Notes: a model not told the origin generated them from the letters alone. A stretch of 64,000 nt of DNA from Neocallimastix lanati (nom. inval.) (GCA_016946835.1 JACVTC010000084.1:481501-545500); one strand, 5' to 3'; positions 21,222-31,796 are shown, counted from the stretch's first letter. Numbers and translations: made by a program.

Positions 21222-21587
21222 TATAAAAATAAAATAATTAATAAAAAAAAATTTTTTTTTTTTTTAAAATATAAAATAAAATAATTAATAAAAAAAATTT
21301 TTTTTAAAATATAAAATAAAATAATTCATAAAAATAAATAAATTATAAAATATATTTTTTTTTAAAATAAAATAAAAATAAATAAATATATAGATAAAAT
21401 ATTTATAATTATTATTTAAAAATATAATTTCATTTACATAAAAATATTATTTTAAAAAAAAAAAAAAAAAGTAAAAAAATTTTTTAAACTTTTTTAAGTT
21501 TTAATAAAAATTTCAGTACTAAAAAATAAAAAAATAAAATAAAATAAAATAAAATAAAATAATATTAATTCATATTATTTCAACATT
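20710..21587. other. Gene-free stretch with AATAAT repeats and poly-T runs
   Basis: At 20880-21050 a unit of about 55 bp (TTGTTTAAATAATRTAAAC plus (AAT)n) is repeated three times. A poly-T run of about 36 lies at 21179-21214, and a block of about 60 bp ending in AAAATATAAAATAAAATAATTAATAA is repeated at 21120-21320. No coding frame is seen. The right end would hold the 3' UTR of the minus-strand LRR/CBM18 gene. Confidence 0.5.
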
Positions 21588-21890
21588 TTAATGACATTTT
21601 CCAAAGGCAGATTGACATCCCGTACCACAATAGCCTTGACTTTTACCGCACCATCCATATTTACTACAACATTGACCTGAAGGACAAGATCCATATTCTC
21701 CTCCACAACGTCCTTTCACAAAAATAATGGTATCATCACAAATACCATACTTAGATTGACAACCGTTCGTGACCGCACAATGACTTTTACTGTATCCACA
21801 CCAACCATATTTACTACAACATTGATGATGAGGACATTTTCCTTTTCCTTTACCACATTGATAATTAGTACTAATGAAATCTTCTTCATC
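21588..21890 (-). other. Two CBM18 (hevein-like) chitin-binding modules
   Basis: Within the last exon two modules are read: about 21742-21862 with C-G-K-G-K-G-K-C-P, C-C-S-K-Y-G-W-C-G and C-Q-S-K-Y-G-I-C, and about 21588-21717 with C-G-G-E-Y-G-S-C-P, C-C-S-K-Y-G-W-C-G and C-Q-S-A-F-G-K-C. The spacing of cysteines and the S-x-[YF]-G-W-C-G core with its aromatic residues match chitin-binding type 1 domains. The nucleotide sequence is notably less AT-rich than the rest of the gene. Confidence 0.9.
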
Positions 21891-22602
21891 ATCAGAAACT
21901 ACATCATCTGATTCAATTTCAGTTTCAACTTCAGATTCATTATCAGATTCTGTAGTATTATATCCTTTTTCATCCTTAGTTTCTTGGTCATCTTTTTTGG
22001 AATCTTTATTTTCTTTTTGACTATTCTTCTTTTCTCCTTTCTCTTGTTCATCATTTTTAGTATTCTTGTCATCTTTCTTGTCATCCTTTTCATCTTTTTT
22101 AGAATCTTTATTATTATTTATATCCTCCTTATCATTCTTTTCATCCTTACCATTCTTTTCATCCTTATCATTCTTTTCATCCTTATCATTCTTTTCATCC
22201 TTATCATTCTTTTCATCCTTATCATTCTTTTTATCTTTATCGTTCTTTTCATCCTTATCATTCTTTTCATCCTTATCATTCTTTTTATCTTTATCGTTCT
22301 TTTCATCCTTATCTTCTTTATTATTATTAATTTCTTGTTTTATTTCTTCTTCTTTTTCATTCTCAGTACATAATTTAAAGTAATATTCACTTACACATGC
22401 TATATCTTTAGCTATACATAAATCATATTTATCAGAATAATAACATGATTCAAGACTATCATTGATTAATGTTTTTCCTTTTATATTAACATTATCTTCT
22501 AAATATCTAAATAAATTAAAAAATAAAAAAAAAATATATTATCAATAATTAAGTTTATTTATATTTTTTAATTTAATTTAAAATAATAAAATCATCCAAA
22601 TG

Positions 22603-22639
<37 letters not shown>

Positions 22640-23811
22640 TTAAAAAATTAATAAAGATAAATTAATTTAAAAAATATATATATATATTTAAAAAAATTTT
22701 TTTAATTAAATTCAATTATGTATAATATTTGAATATTTTTTTTTTTTTTTTTTTTTTTACATTTCTTTAAGTTTTTTCAATTGATTTAAGGATTCTGGAA
22801 GAACATCATCAATTTTATTTCTACCAAGACTAAGTTCAACAAGATTGGAAAGTGTTTCTAAATTTTTAGGGAATTTTGTAAAGCTATTTATGTATAATTC
22901 TAATATCTTTAAATTTTGAAGCCCACTAATCGTTTCAGGAAGGGAGGTTAATTGATTATCCATTAAATCTAATGTCTCAAGATTTTTAAGTTGACCAATA
23001 CTATCAGGTAATTTTGAAATTTTATTAAATTCTAAATCTAACTCTTTAAGATTTTGAAGCCCACTAATTGTTTCAGGAAGGGAGGTTAATTGATTATCCA
23101 TTAAATTTAATGTCTCAAGATTTTTAAGTTGACCAATACTATCACGTAATTTTGAAATTTTATTAATTCCTAAAAGTAACCTTTTAAGATTTTGAAGATT
23201 ACCTATGGCATCCGGTAGAGATGATAATCGATTTGATTTTATTGATAAAATTTCAAGATTTTTAAGATTTCCTATGACATCAGAAATTGTTTTGAAATTA
23301 TTACTTTCTAATATGAATTTGTTAAGATTTTGAAGATTCTTGATGGCATCAGGAAGAGATGATAATTGATTTGAGGATAGGTCTAATTCTTTAAGATTTT
23401 GAAGATCAGTTATAGAATCAGGAAAAGTAGATAACTGATTTTTCATTACGTTTAATATTTTAAGATTTTGAAGATTACTAATGGATTTAGGAAGAGATGA
23501 TAAATCATTTGAGGATATATCTAATTCTTTAAGATTTTTTAAATTACCAATAGAATCAGGAAGTGATGATAATTTATTAATTCTTGATATGCATAATACT
23601 GTAAGATTTTGAAGATTACCGATAGAATTGGGAATAGTTGATATTTGATCATCCCTTAAGATCAATTCTTTTAAATTTTTTAATTGACTAATATTTTCTG
23701 TGAGAACGACTGAGCTTTCTCCAATCATTAATTTTTCAAGACTAGAAATTTTAGAAATATGATCAAATCGTTCCTGATTTATTTCACAATCATGAATTTC
23801 TCTATTTTTAA

Positions 23812-23842
<31 letters not shown>

Positions 23843-25793
23843 TAAGGAATTATCAGTGTTAAAATAATAATTTTTTTTTAATTTTTTTTTTATTGTCTTA
23901 AAAAAGTGATTATAATTAATTTTTTTTTATAATAAATAGTGTCTATAAGTATCAGAATGACTTACAATGTTATCAAAGTTGTAAAAAAAGAAATATATTC
24001 ATACATTTTATCTACTTTATCTTGTTCTCCATAATTAACACATGAAATAAAGCTAATTAAATCATAAAAAATAGTGAAAAATAAATATATTAATATTAAT
24101 ATGACTTTTTTAAAAAAAAAAAAAAAAAAAACTTATTTAATGGTATATTTAATTATTATAATATAAATTAAATTCTTTTTTTTTTTTTTTTTTACTTACC
24201 ATTCAATTCCAGTTTCCTTTTTATTAACATTACAATAACTATTTCCTATAGATTCTTTTATTTCTAAAACATAATCTTCAAATTTTTTACAATCTTCTTC
24301 AAGAGTATGTAGATCCTTTTTCGTAGTATTATTTTCTTTATTATCATTTATATCCTCCTTATTTTCTTCTTCTTTATTATTATCAGTACAAGGTTTAAAG
24401 TTATAACCATCCGAATTTTGATGAAGACATTTTATATCTTTAGCCATACATAAATCATAATCATCAGAATATTGACATTCACTATCTTCCTCATTAAGAC
24501 TATCATTAATTAATGTTTTTCCTTTTATATTAATATTGTCTTCTAAATAACTACATTAAATTAATATAAGTTTATAAATAAATTATTAAATAAAATAAAT
24601 TTAAAATATTATCATTAATATATAAATAATAAAAATAATTAAAAAAATATTTCAATTAAATTTAATATTTAATGAACTATACTATTAGTATAATTAATAA
24701 ATGATAAATATATTTTATTTATTATATTATCATTATCATCATCATCATCATCATAATTAAACCATTAAATATGTGGAATAAATAAATGCATTAATATTTT
24801 ACATTTGTTTAAGTTTTGGTAATTGATTTAAAGAATTAGGAAGGAAATCATCAATTCTATTATCAGAAAGATTAATTGTGGCAAGATTTGTAAGTGTTTC
24901 AATATTCTTGGGGAATTTCCTTAGATTATTTTTTAGTATATTTAAATTTTTAAGATTAGATAGATTACCAATGGTATCAGGAATACTTTCTAAATTATTA
25001 GCAGCCAAATTCAACATCTCTAGATTTTTAAGTTCGCCAATACAATCTGGTAATTCTTTTAATTGATTTTCATATAAAGATAAATATTTAAGATTTGATA
25101 GACCACAGATGCTATCTGGAATACTTTCTAAATAATTTTCATCATAATACAATACCTCAAGGTTTTTAAGTTGAAAAATAAATTCAGGTAATTTTTCAAA
25201 ATTGGAATTAAAACTTAAATCAAAAATTTTAAGATTTTTAAGATTGCCCAAAGTGGTGGGAAGGGTAGTTAATTTATTCTCATGTAAATCTAATTCTTCA
25301 AGGTTTTTAAGTTGTCCAATATTATCAGGTAATTCTTTTAAATTTTCATTATTACTTATAGTTAATTTCTTAAGATTATAAAGTTCACCCAAAGAATGAG
25401 GTAATTCTTTTAAATTATAATTACTACTTATAGTTAATTTCTTAAGATTATAAAGTTCACCCAAAGAATCAGGTAAATTTATTAATTCATTATTACTAAT
25501 AATGCGAAGGTCCTCAATATTATTAAGTTGTTTAACATTTGGAATTTCGGATTTTATACAATGATTTATCTCTAATACTTTAAGATTATTAAATTTAGCT
25601 ATAACATCTATATTTTTATTATTTAACTCAAGTTCCAAAAGGCCTCTTCTTTCATAATAGCAAGCAAACGTCCTAATAATCCATCATATGAAATATTCAA
25701 TATTATCAATAATATTTTTTTTATTAATAAATTCAATATTTAATATTTATCATTAAAAATTTTTTATTCTTTTTTTTTTTTTTTTTAAAATTT

Positions 25794-25858
<65 letters not shown>

Positions 25859-25980
25859 TTTTTTTACAATGATAGCATAATATTATAAAAATTATCAAAA
25901 CTTACAATTGGGAAATATCATCAAAAGTTGAGATGCTTTCCAAAATTTCATCTAATTTTTCTGTTATGTATTCGAATTCT
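21588..25980 (-). CDS. LRR and chitin-binding (CBM18) protein, six exons seen, 5' end unresolved
   Basis: Minus-strand exons joined at GT..AG sites: 25980-25906, 25672-24803, 24550-24200, 24052-23966, 23801-22761, 22506-21588. Every junction is phase 2 and the whole joined frame is open for about 1100 residues, which strongly supports the model. Exons 2 and 5 each encode about 11-13 leucine-rich repeats of the L-x2-L-x-L-x2-N-x-L-x2-L-P type. Exons 3 and 6 both open with Y-L-E-D-N-(I/V)-N-I-K-G-K-T-L-I-N-D-S-L and a Cys-bearing segment (unknown domain). Exon 6 goes on to an acidic/Lys repeat and two hevein-type chitin-binding modules (C-C-S-K-Y-G-W-C-G in each), ending in G-K-C-H. The LRRs would bind a partner and the CBM18 modules chitin, so wall or surface location is inferred. 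No signal peptide or start codon could be found upstream of 25980; the gene may be 5'-truncated. Confidence 0.82.
22100..22320 (-). repeat. 18-bp coding repeat, K-D-E-K-N-D
   Basis: About eleven units of an 18-bp repeat (plus strand TTCTTTTCATCCTTATCA with ATCTTT variants) encode K-D-E-K-N-D or K-D-K-K-N-D hexapeptides between the Cys segment and the CBM18 modules. This is a charged linker. Repeat number is likely to vary between strains. The long open frames seen on the opposite strand and in a second minus-strand frame are shadows of this repeat. Confidence 0.85.
25798..25866. repeat. (TA)n and poly-T run inside an intron
   Basis: About 20 TA dinucleotides followed by about 25 T lie in the intron between the first two exons of the LRR/CBM18 gene. 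The run is outside coding sequence. Confidence 0.9.
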
Positions 25981-26304
25981 CTAAAATTTTTCAAATAAAA
26001 TTTAATTAATTATTTAATAAATAAATACAAAAAGTAATCAATTTAAAAATTTTATTATTAATTTTTTATATAATTTTTATTTATATAAAAAAAATTTTAT
26101 ATATACTAACACACAAATTCCATCATCAATTTCACTTTTGATTAATTTGACATACTAATTCAACTACTTGCATATCCTATATTTTACTTTTCCATGGGAA
26201 ACCAATGAAGTCTCAAACATTTCTAAATCTAACATAAGAAGAATGAGTTAAGGTAATTTTAATCATTAAAACCTTCATAATAAAACTTTCTAGCATTATT
26301 AATT

Positions 26305-26644
26305 TTATTTCTTAAAACTACTCTTTTTTTGTTCTAATTCTTCATTAGTACCAGGAACTTTATCTGTTTCTTCTAAAAAAAATCTTCCATAAAATCTTCC
26401 ATAAAATCTTCTTTCAAATCAAACAAGGTGTCAGTCACTGTTTCAATACTTTCAGAGGAACCAATTGCCAAATCTGCAGTAGAAGTAGAACGTTCAGAAT
26501 AAACATTATTAAGAGGAGAGCTATAGCGGTACTGCTAGGTTAATCATCTTCACCATTTAATATATATTTTGTAAATGATTGGGGGATAATCCTAAAATAT
26601 TTTGATTTTGATTTTCTTTTTTCGTTATCTTGAATATTGATCAT
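26305..26644 (-). pseudogene. Unknown broken coding sequence
   Basis: From an ATG at 26644 the minus strand reads M-I-N-I-Q-D-N-E-K-R-K-S-K-S-K-Y-F-R-I-I-P-Q and stops after G-E-D-D (TAA). In another frame it continues with N-N-V-Y-S-E-R-S-T-S-T-A-D-L-A-I-G-S, then an acidic block with two tandem E-D-F-M repeats. After a one-base shift in a T run it reads E-E-T-D-K-V-P-G-T-N-E-E-L-E-Q to a TAA at 26307. Composition is coding-like (Ser/Thr/Glu-rich). I do not recognise the family; a retroelement N-terminus is one possibility. Confidence 0.5.
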
Positions 26645-27000
26645 AATAATGTTTTTTATTAATAGTACTTAATTTTATTATTATATAAATTAATAGAGAA
26701 ATTATCATATATTTTATAAATAAAAATTTTTGAAAACTATATTCATAGAATATATAATCAATATATTAATATAATATATCCTATTTATTTATAATAAACT
26801 ATTTAATTATTTAAAATGATAATAAAAGTTGTAATAAAAAAAAAAAATATTAATTAAAGTGTTAATTAAATTTATAAACTAAAAATACTAATTTTCTAAC
26901 ATGGGGAGAGTTGCATTTCTCCAAATTGCATTTCGCCAAGTGACGTAGTATTGATATAAATAAATGAATAAGTAAATAAATATTAATTCAAAATAATTTC
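26645..27000. other. AT-rich stretch with a GC-richer island at 26899-26946
   Basis: The island GGGGAGAGTTGCATTTCTCC (26902-26921) is followed by a second TTGCATTTCGCC and AAGTGACGTAG. It stands out sharply from almost pure A/T. TTGCATTTCG also occurs on the minus strand at about 44948-44957 beside GGGAG, so this may be the terminus of a DNA-transposon family. No opposite end was found here. Confidence 0.35.
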
Positions 27001-27231
27001 TGTTAGAAGTAGAAATTTATGATATAAAAATAAATGTTAAATTAGATTAAATTAATATGAATATACGAATCATATTATGTAATACATTAATTAAATAAAT
27101 TAACATGTATCTAAATTTAGCCACAGTTCTTGTATAAATAGAACTGGTTTTACTTTAATTGTAAATCTGAGGTTAGTTATTAACAAATAATAATAAACAT
27201 TTATTATAAAACCCATTTTTACCTTCTAAAA
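27001..27231 (+). mobile_element. Solo LTR with target-site duplication
   Basis: The 231-bp stretch begins TGTTAGAAG and ends CTTCTAAAA, nearly inverted termini (CTTCTAACA would be perfect). It is flanked on both sides by ATTTC (26996-27000 and 27232-27236). Inside is a TATA-like GTATAAATAG at 27134-27143 and, further on, AATAATAATAAAC before the 3' end, so promoter and polyadenylation-like parts are in LTR order. No internal element sequence flanks it, so it arose by LTR-LTR recombination. Its termini differ from the TGTAAGAAAT family. Confidence 0.75.
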
Positions 27232-27277
27232 ATTTCTTTTAAAACTTGTTTTTTATTCAATATTAATAATATTTAAT

Positions 27278-27278
27278 T

Positions 27279-27369
<91 letters not shown>

Positions 27370-27371
27370 TT
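27278..27371 (+). repeat. (ATTT)n microsatellite
   Basis: About 23 perfect ATTT tetranucleotides in a row, followed by AT-rich unique sequence. It lies between the solo LTR and the ankyrin relic. Confidence 0.95.
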
Positions 27372-28019
27372 ATTAGTTATACTTTTATTATGTTTGTTTG
27401 TATTTATTATTTAATTAAGTTTAAAATTTTTTTTATTTTAATATTTAATTATAAAAAAAGTTTTTAATTAAATGAAATTAAATTAAATCAATTATAAATA
27501 TATTGAATAAATTAAATCAATTGAATTGAATATATTGTTTTAATTAATTTCAATATATTATTTTGAAAAAGTATAAAAAAAAGTCAAAAAGTAAAAAAAA
27601 AAGTCAAAAAAATTATAAAAAAATTTTAATAAAAAAATTATTTCAAAATAAAATATATATATATTTTTTTTATAAAAAATTTATTTATCTTTTAAAAATT
27701 TTGTATTAATATTATATTAATTTATTTATATACTATTAGTGATTTCAAGTAATAAAAAGTAAAATTATTTATTAAAAAAAAATATACAAATAACCAAATC
27801 TTATTTACTATTTTTTTTTTTTAAAAAAAAAAAAATTAGATAAAAACTCTAATATTATAGTAATGAATTCTTCAAATTTTTCATCAATCATCTCCATTTT
27901 CTTGATATGTTCTTCTCAAAGTTTCATAAGTTTCTCCTCAAAAATATTTAACTAATGTTCTATTTTTCTCTTTCGTTTGCCCTATCTAACCTTTTTTTTC
28001 AGTTATTATTATATGCTCT
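27372..28019. other. Gene-free AT-rich stretch
   Basis: Mostly A/T with short self-similar ATTGAATATATTG-type motifs (27480-27560). The right part (27840-28010) is less AT-biased (TTCATCAATCATCTCCATTT) and may be the eroded 3' end of the minus-strand ankyrin gene; no clean frame was found. Confidence 0.4.
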
Positions 28020-28529
28020 TTATTTTTTTAAATATTTTACTATTTTGAAACTAGAATTTCTGTAGGCTTCAGATAATGGTGTTTCTTTGTCTTCATTCTC
28101 TTTATTTATATCTGCTCTATGTTCTATTAAATATTTTACTATTTCTATATTTCCACTTTGACATGCTTTAAATAATAGAGTATCTCCGTATCTATTTTCT
28201 TTATTTGTTCCCTGTTCCACTAAATATTTTACTAATTCTAAATTTCCATTTCGACATGTTTCAAATAATGGTGCTTCTCTGTCATCATTCTCTTCATTTA
28301 TATCTGCTCCATGTTCCACTAAATATTTCACTATTTCTAAATTTCTATTTAAAGGCTCAACAATATTTATTACTTCTTTTACATTTTTATTACTATTTCT
28401 CTTGTTAATTATATTTTCAGAATTTTCAATAATATCATTATTATCTTTATTCTTTTTACTATTTAAATTAATACTTTCATTGTTATCAATAGTTTTAATA
28501 TTTATTGTTACAATACTATTAATTTCCAT
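28020..28529 (-). CDS. Ankyrin-repeat protein, probably a fragment (169 aa)
   Basis: The N-terminal 60 residues are Asn/Ile/Lys-rich. Residues 60-169 hold about three and a half ankyrin repeats of 33 residues, each with N-x-E-[IL]-V-K-Y-L-[VI]-E-[HQ], then G/R-A-D-I-N, then T-P-L or A-P-L-F. The second repeat lacks the usual D-x-N loop (it has T-N-K-E-N). Ankyrin repeats mediate protein binding; no catalytic domain is attached, so no function can be given. The frame is open 5' of the Met for some 17 more residues and then meets stops in a poly-A run, which suggests that the 28658-29135 Asn-rich frame was once its N-terminus. Probably a decaying gene. Confidence 0.7.
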   Translation of the reverse strand: MEINSIVTINIKTIDNNESINLNSKKNKDNNDIIENSENIINKRNSNKNVKEVINIVEPLNRNLEIVKYLVEHGADINEENDDREAPLFETCRNGNLELVKYLVEQGTNKENRYGDTLLFKACQSGNIEIVKYLIEHRADINKENEDKETPLSEAYRNSSFKIVKYLKK

Positions 28530-28657
28530 ATTATTATTTTGATTTTTCTTAATATCTGTATTACTAGTGAAACTATTTTTATTTTATTTTTTTTTTTTTT
28601 AGTAATAATAATATTACTATTTGTTTCACATTTTCTATTATTAGCATTTCTTATTTT

Positions 28658-29137
28658 CTAATTTTTTTCTCTGAAATTATCTATTTTTAATGCGTATAAT
28701 TTATTTTGTTCCACGTTTACTATGTTATCCAATGTGTCATTTAATATTATTATTTTTTTATTATTATAAATATCATTATAATTATTATCATTATTACCAT
28801 TATTACCATTATTATCATTATTATTATCATTATTATTATCATTATTATTATCATTATTATTATCATTATTATTATCATTATTATTATTATTATTATTATT
28901 ATTTGTAGCCAAGTTAGATATACCATTATTGATAATATTATTAATTGAATTATTATTATTAATTGTATTTTCATAAACATTATTAATATTATTGTTATTA
29001 TCTTTATTATTATTACTGTTTATATTATTATTATCCTTAATATTATTATTTGTTGAACTATTTGTTGAACTAATTTTAAATTTACCATTAAAATTTAAAA
29101 TATCCCCACCAATTTTTGATATGCCGGACTTTTATGT
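28658..29137 (-). pseudogene. Asn-rich coding stretch, likely lost N-terminus of the ankyrin gene
   Basis: The minus strand is open from about 29137 to a TAG at 28658-28660. It starts S-G-I-S-K-I-G-G-D-I-L-N-F-N-G-K-F-K, followed by long N/D-rich runs from (AAT)n and (GATAATAAT)n repeats, then K-I-I-I-L-N-D-T-L-D-N-I-V-N-V-E-Q. No ATG is found at the upper end, which abuts a dispersed repeat starting near 29117. A stop and a frameshift in poly-A separate it from the ankyrin frame below. Joining them as one former gene is inference. Confidence 0.45.
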
Positions 29138-29520
29138 GCAATAATTTATAAGCAGTAGGCTTTTAAAATAATGGTTGTTTAGTAAAATTTATTATTAATA
29201 AAATTTTAATATTCATACAATTAAAATAATAATTCTAATTTCTATAATTTTACAAGAGAGTCTTCTTTTTCTAATATAAATTATTTAATCTATTTATAAG
29301 AAATAGGTAATATATTAATTTTATATTCTAATATATAGAACTATATAAATTTTATATTAATTAAATTATTATAATTATAATTATAATTATACATATTGAA
29401 ATAAAATAAAATAAAAAAATTATTATCAAAAAGATATAAATTTAATATTTAATAATAATTATTAAATATACAAATATGTTACTATACATATTTGTTTTAT
29501 ATCAAAAACAAATATATATA
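29117..29520 (+). repeat. Dispersed direct repeat, copy A (partner 48808-49193)
   Basis: About 390 bp match 48808-49193 in the same orientation, with roughly 85-90% identity by eye. Shared blocks are GCAATAATTTATAAGCAGT, then AATAATGGTTGTTTAGTAAA, then AGAGAGTC, then AAAAAGATATAAATTTAATATT. It ends with the inverted repeat CAAATATGT-TACTAT-ACATATTTG. The two copies lie at the outer edges of the transporter cluster. Confidence 0.75.
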
Positions 29521-30275
29521 TATAACTAACATATATAACATATAACAGTACAGCATTATTGTTGATTACATATTATTTTAAAAACTCGTAACTTTTTAAT
29601 AATAAAGATTATATTTATAATATTAATTATTTACAAATTAAAAAATATTTAAAATAACTTATTATGTGATAAAATAATATTTAAAATAACTTATTATGTA
29701 ATAAAAAAATATTAATTTAAAAATTTATTTAAAAATTTCAATAACACGAGCAAAATATAAATGAATTGTTATTAATTGTTAACGTTTTTTCTTTTTTTTT
29801 TTTATTTTTAAATTATTTTTATTTCTTTTATTTTTTATTTTTTTTTAAAAGATAAAAATATATATAAAGTTTTCTAATATTTTTGGCATTAAATTTATAT
29901 ATATGCTTTCGTATAATATAGTATTAAATCAATTAATACTATTTTTATTTTTAAGTATTATATTATTATTAAGTTAAGTTTAAGTTAAGTTTTAAGTTTT
30001 CTATTATTTTTTGGTATTAAATCAATTAATACTGTTTTTCAATTTTTTAAAAAAAAAAAAAATAAACAATTTCAAATTTTTTGTCGCTTTTATGGATTTG
30101 ATTTTAATGGTTAATATATTTATGAATATAAATGTAAATAAATAAGATTTCTATATAATTTTATTAAAATATTTCAAATTATTTAATTAATCCTATATAT
30201 ATATCTTATATATGTAAATAAATTAAATATTTTAATTTTTTTATTTAAAGAATTTAATATTTATTTAAACTTTTT
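29521..30275. other. 3' flank of transporter copy 1
   Basis: Homologous, inverted, to the 3' flanks of the other copies (37524-38200, 42129-42900, 45600-46151). It contains two copies of the palindromic motif GTATTAAATCAATTAATAC (29922-29940 and 30014-30032), AAGTTAAGTTTAAGTTAAG, and GCTTTTATGGATTTGATTTT near 30085. No gene is seen. The motifs could act in 3'-end formation or simply mark the amplified unit. Confidence 0.6.
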
Positions 30276-31796
30276 TTAAGCTTTTCCGGCCATTTTAGCA
30301 TCCATTTCTTCAAGATTAAGTCCTTTACTTTCAATAACATAGAATTGAGAGTAAATCCAGGCAAGAAGACAGGCTGCTGCAAAAAGAAGGAAAGTCTTAG
30401 TACTCCAGGCTTTCATAAGAGCTGGGCCAACAAATGCAATAATCCAGTTGTTAAGGAAATTGGAAACCGTACCAACTGCACTACCTTTAACTCTGACACG
30501 AAGTGGGAAAACTTCAGCTTGATATACCCATGGAACTGGTCCCCAAGTCCAAGCGAATGAGAAGACCATAAGGAAAATACTAGCAACGGCAAAGTATTGC
30601 CACATCTTTCCTCTAAAAGTTTGAGTAGAGAAAGCCCAAGTGGAGATATGGAAAACCATCATCATAAGTGATCCAATAATTAATAATGTTTTACGTCCTA
30701 ATCTTTCAATACCCCACATACCTGGGAATGTAGAAATGAAATTGACAAAGTTGTTAATGATTGGAAGAACAACAGTAGACATAAATTTAGTAAAACCAAT
30801 TTCACCATAAATTTGTGATTGATAATACATAATGACATTAATACCAGTCCATTGTTGGAAAAGTTGCATTAAGAAAGTAATGAAAGTACGACGACGAATA
30901 ACAGGACTGAAAAGTTCACCGACAGAAGAAGAACCTGCAGCACGAGTAGCCGCAACATCTTCTTGAATAGCTTTGAGTTCTTCTTGAACAACCGAATCTG
31001 AAATGGAGGTAGCATTAAGTTTAGCTAAAACTTCGGCAGCTTCTTCATCACGATCTTTTGAACAAAGCCATCTTGGAGATTTTGGAAGGAAACTCATAAG
31101 AATGGCAAGACCAAGACCTGGAACTACTTGGAAAAGAAGTGCAAATCTCCATTCGAAATTTGGAACTTCTTCCCAAATATTTGATCTTGGCTTTCCTAAA
31201 CCTTCTGGTTTAATATTAGTATAATACCAAACAATAGAATTGATGATGGCAGCAACAATAATACCGAAAGTGGTCATAAGTTGATAACAAGAAGAAAGCG
31301 TACCTCTAATCTTAGCAGGAGCAACTTCAGAAATGTAAGTTGGACAAAGAACACCATTACAACCAATAGAAAGACCAGTGATAAGACGACCAATAGCAAT
31401 CATAATCCAAGTACGAGCAGATAAACCTTGAATGATGGCACCACAAGTAAAAATACAAGCACCAATCATAATAGTTCTTTGACGACCGAATTTTTCACCA
31501 AGATAAGTGGCCATCAGAGCACCACAAAGAGCACCAAGAACGAAACTTGAAGTGATAACTCCTTCAAGCATAGCTTTATTATCGGCTTCTTTTAAATCAC
31601 GATACCATTTTTCTTGAGTATCATTTTTAATTTTTTTACCATTTTCATCTAGAGCATCACCATTCCAATTATGAAATTTAAAGAAGATACGGAAAGCATC
31701 CATGACAAGAACGACATTCATAACACCACATTCATAACCGAAAAGAAGACCACCTAAAGAAGCAGTCACAGCTACTAAAAATTGAAAAGAATTCAT
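30276..31796 (-). CDS. MFS sugar transporter, copy 1 (506 aa)
   Basis: A single-exon membrane protein of the sugar-porter branch of the major facilitator superfamily (Sugar_tr), with about 12 hydrophobic segments. Signature motifs are G-G-L-L-F-G-Y-E at 15-22, G-R-Q-R at 104-107, R-L-I-T-G at 137-141, P-K-S-P-R-W at 238-243 (P-E-S-P-R in most relatives), Q-Q-W-T-G-I-N at 314-320, L-G-R-K-T at 366-370, and E-S-K-G-L at 489-493 (the P-E-T-K-G position). Length is normal for fungal hexose/xylose permeases. It would carry sugar across the plasma membrane; the substrate cannot be told. Differences from the other copies are Ile265 and Pro203. It lies divergent from copy 2 across 4.2 kb, within an inverted repeat. 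Codon use is C/T-ended and much less AT-rich than the flanks. Confidence 0.95.
   Translation of the reverse strand: MNSFQFLVAVTASLGGLLFGYECGVMNVVLVMDAFRIFFKFHNWNGDALDENGKKIKNDTQEKWYRDLKEADNKAMLEGVITSSFVLGALCGALMATYLGEKFGRQRTIMIGACIFTCGAIIQGLSARTWIMIAIGRLITGLSIGCNGVLCPTYISEVAPAKIRGTLSSCYQLMTTFGIIVAAIINSIVWYYTNIKPEGLGKPRSNIWEEVPNFEWRFALLFQVVPGLGLAILMSFLPKSPRWLCSKDRDEEAAEVLAKLNATSISDSVVQEELKAIQEDVAATRAAGSSSVGELFSPVIRRRTFITFLMQLFQQWTGINVIMYYQSQIYGEIGFTKFMSTVVLPIINNFVNFISTFPGMWGIERLGRKTLLIIGSLMMMVFHISTWAFSTQTFRGKMWQYFAVASIFLMVFSFAWTWGPVPWVYQAEVFPLRVRVKGSAVGTVSNFLNNWIIAFVGPALMKAWSTKTFLLFAAACLLAWIYSQFYVIESKGLNLEEMDAKMAGKA

Noticed and set aside
21984-22383. Ser/Phe/Leu-rich frames opposite the KDEKND repeat
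   Set aside because: An 18-bp repeat opens several frames; the real coding frame continues into the CBM18 modules on the minus strand.
28690-28980. Tyr/His-rich and Ile/Met-rich frames overlapping the Asn-rich stretch
   Set aside because: They are alternative readings of the same (AAT)/(GATAAT) repeats.
30345-31224. Antisense frames in each transporter copy (for example 31003-31224, with equivalents in copies 2-4)
   Set aside because: Present in all copies only because the sense gene is conserved; no independent support.
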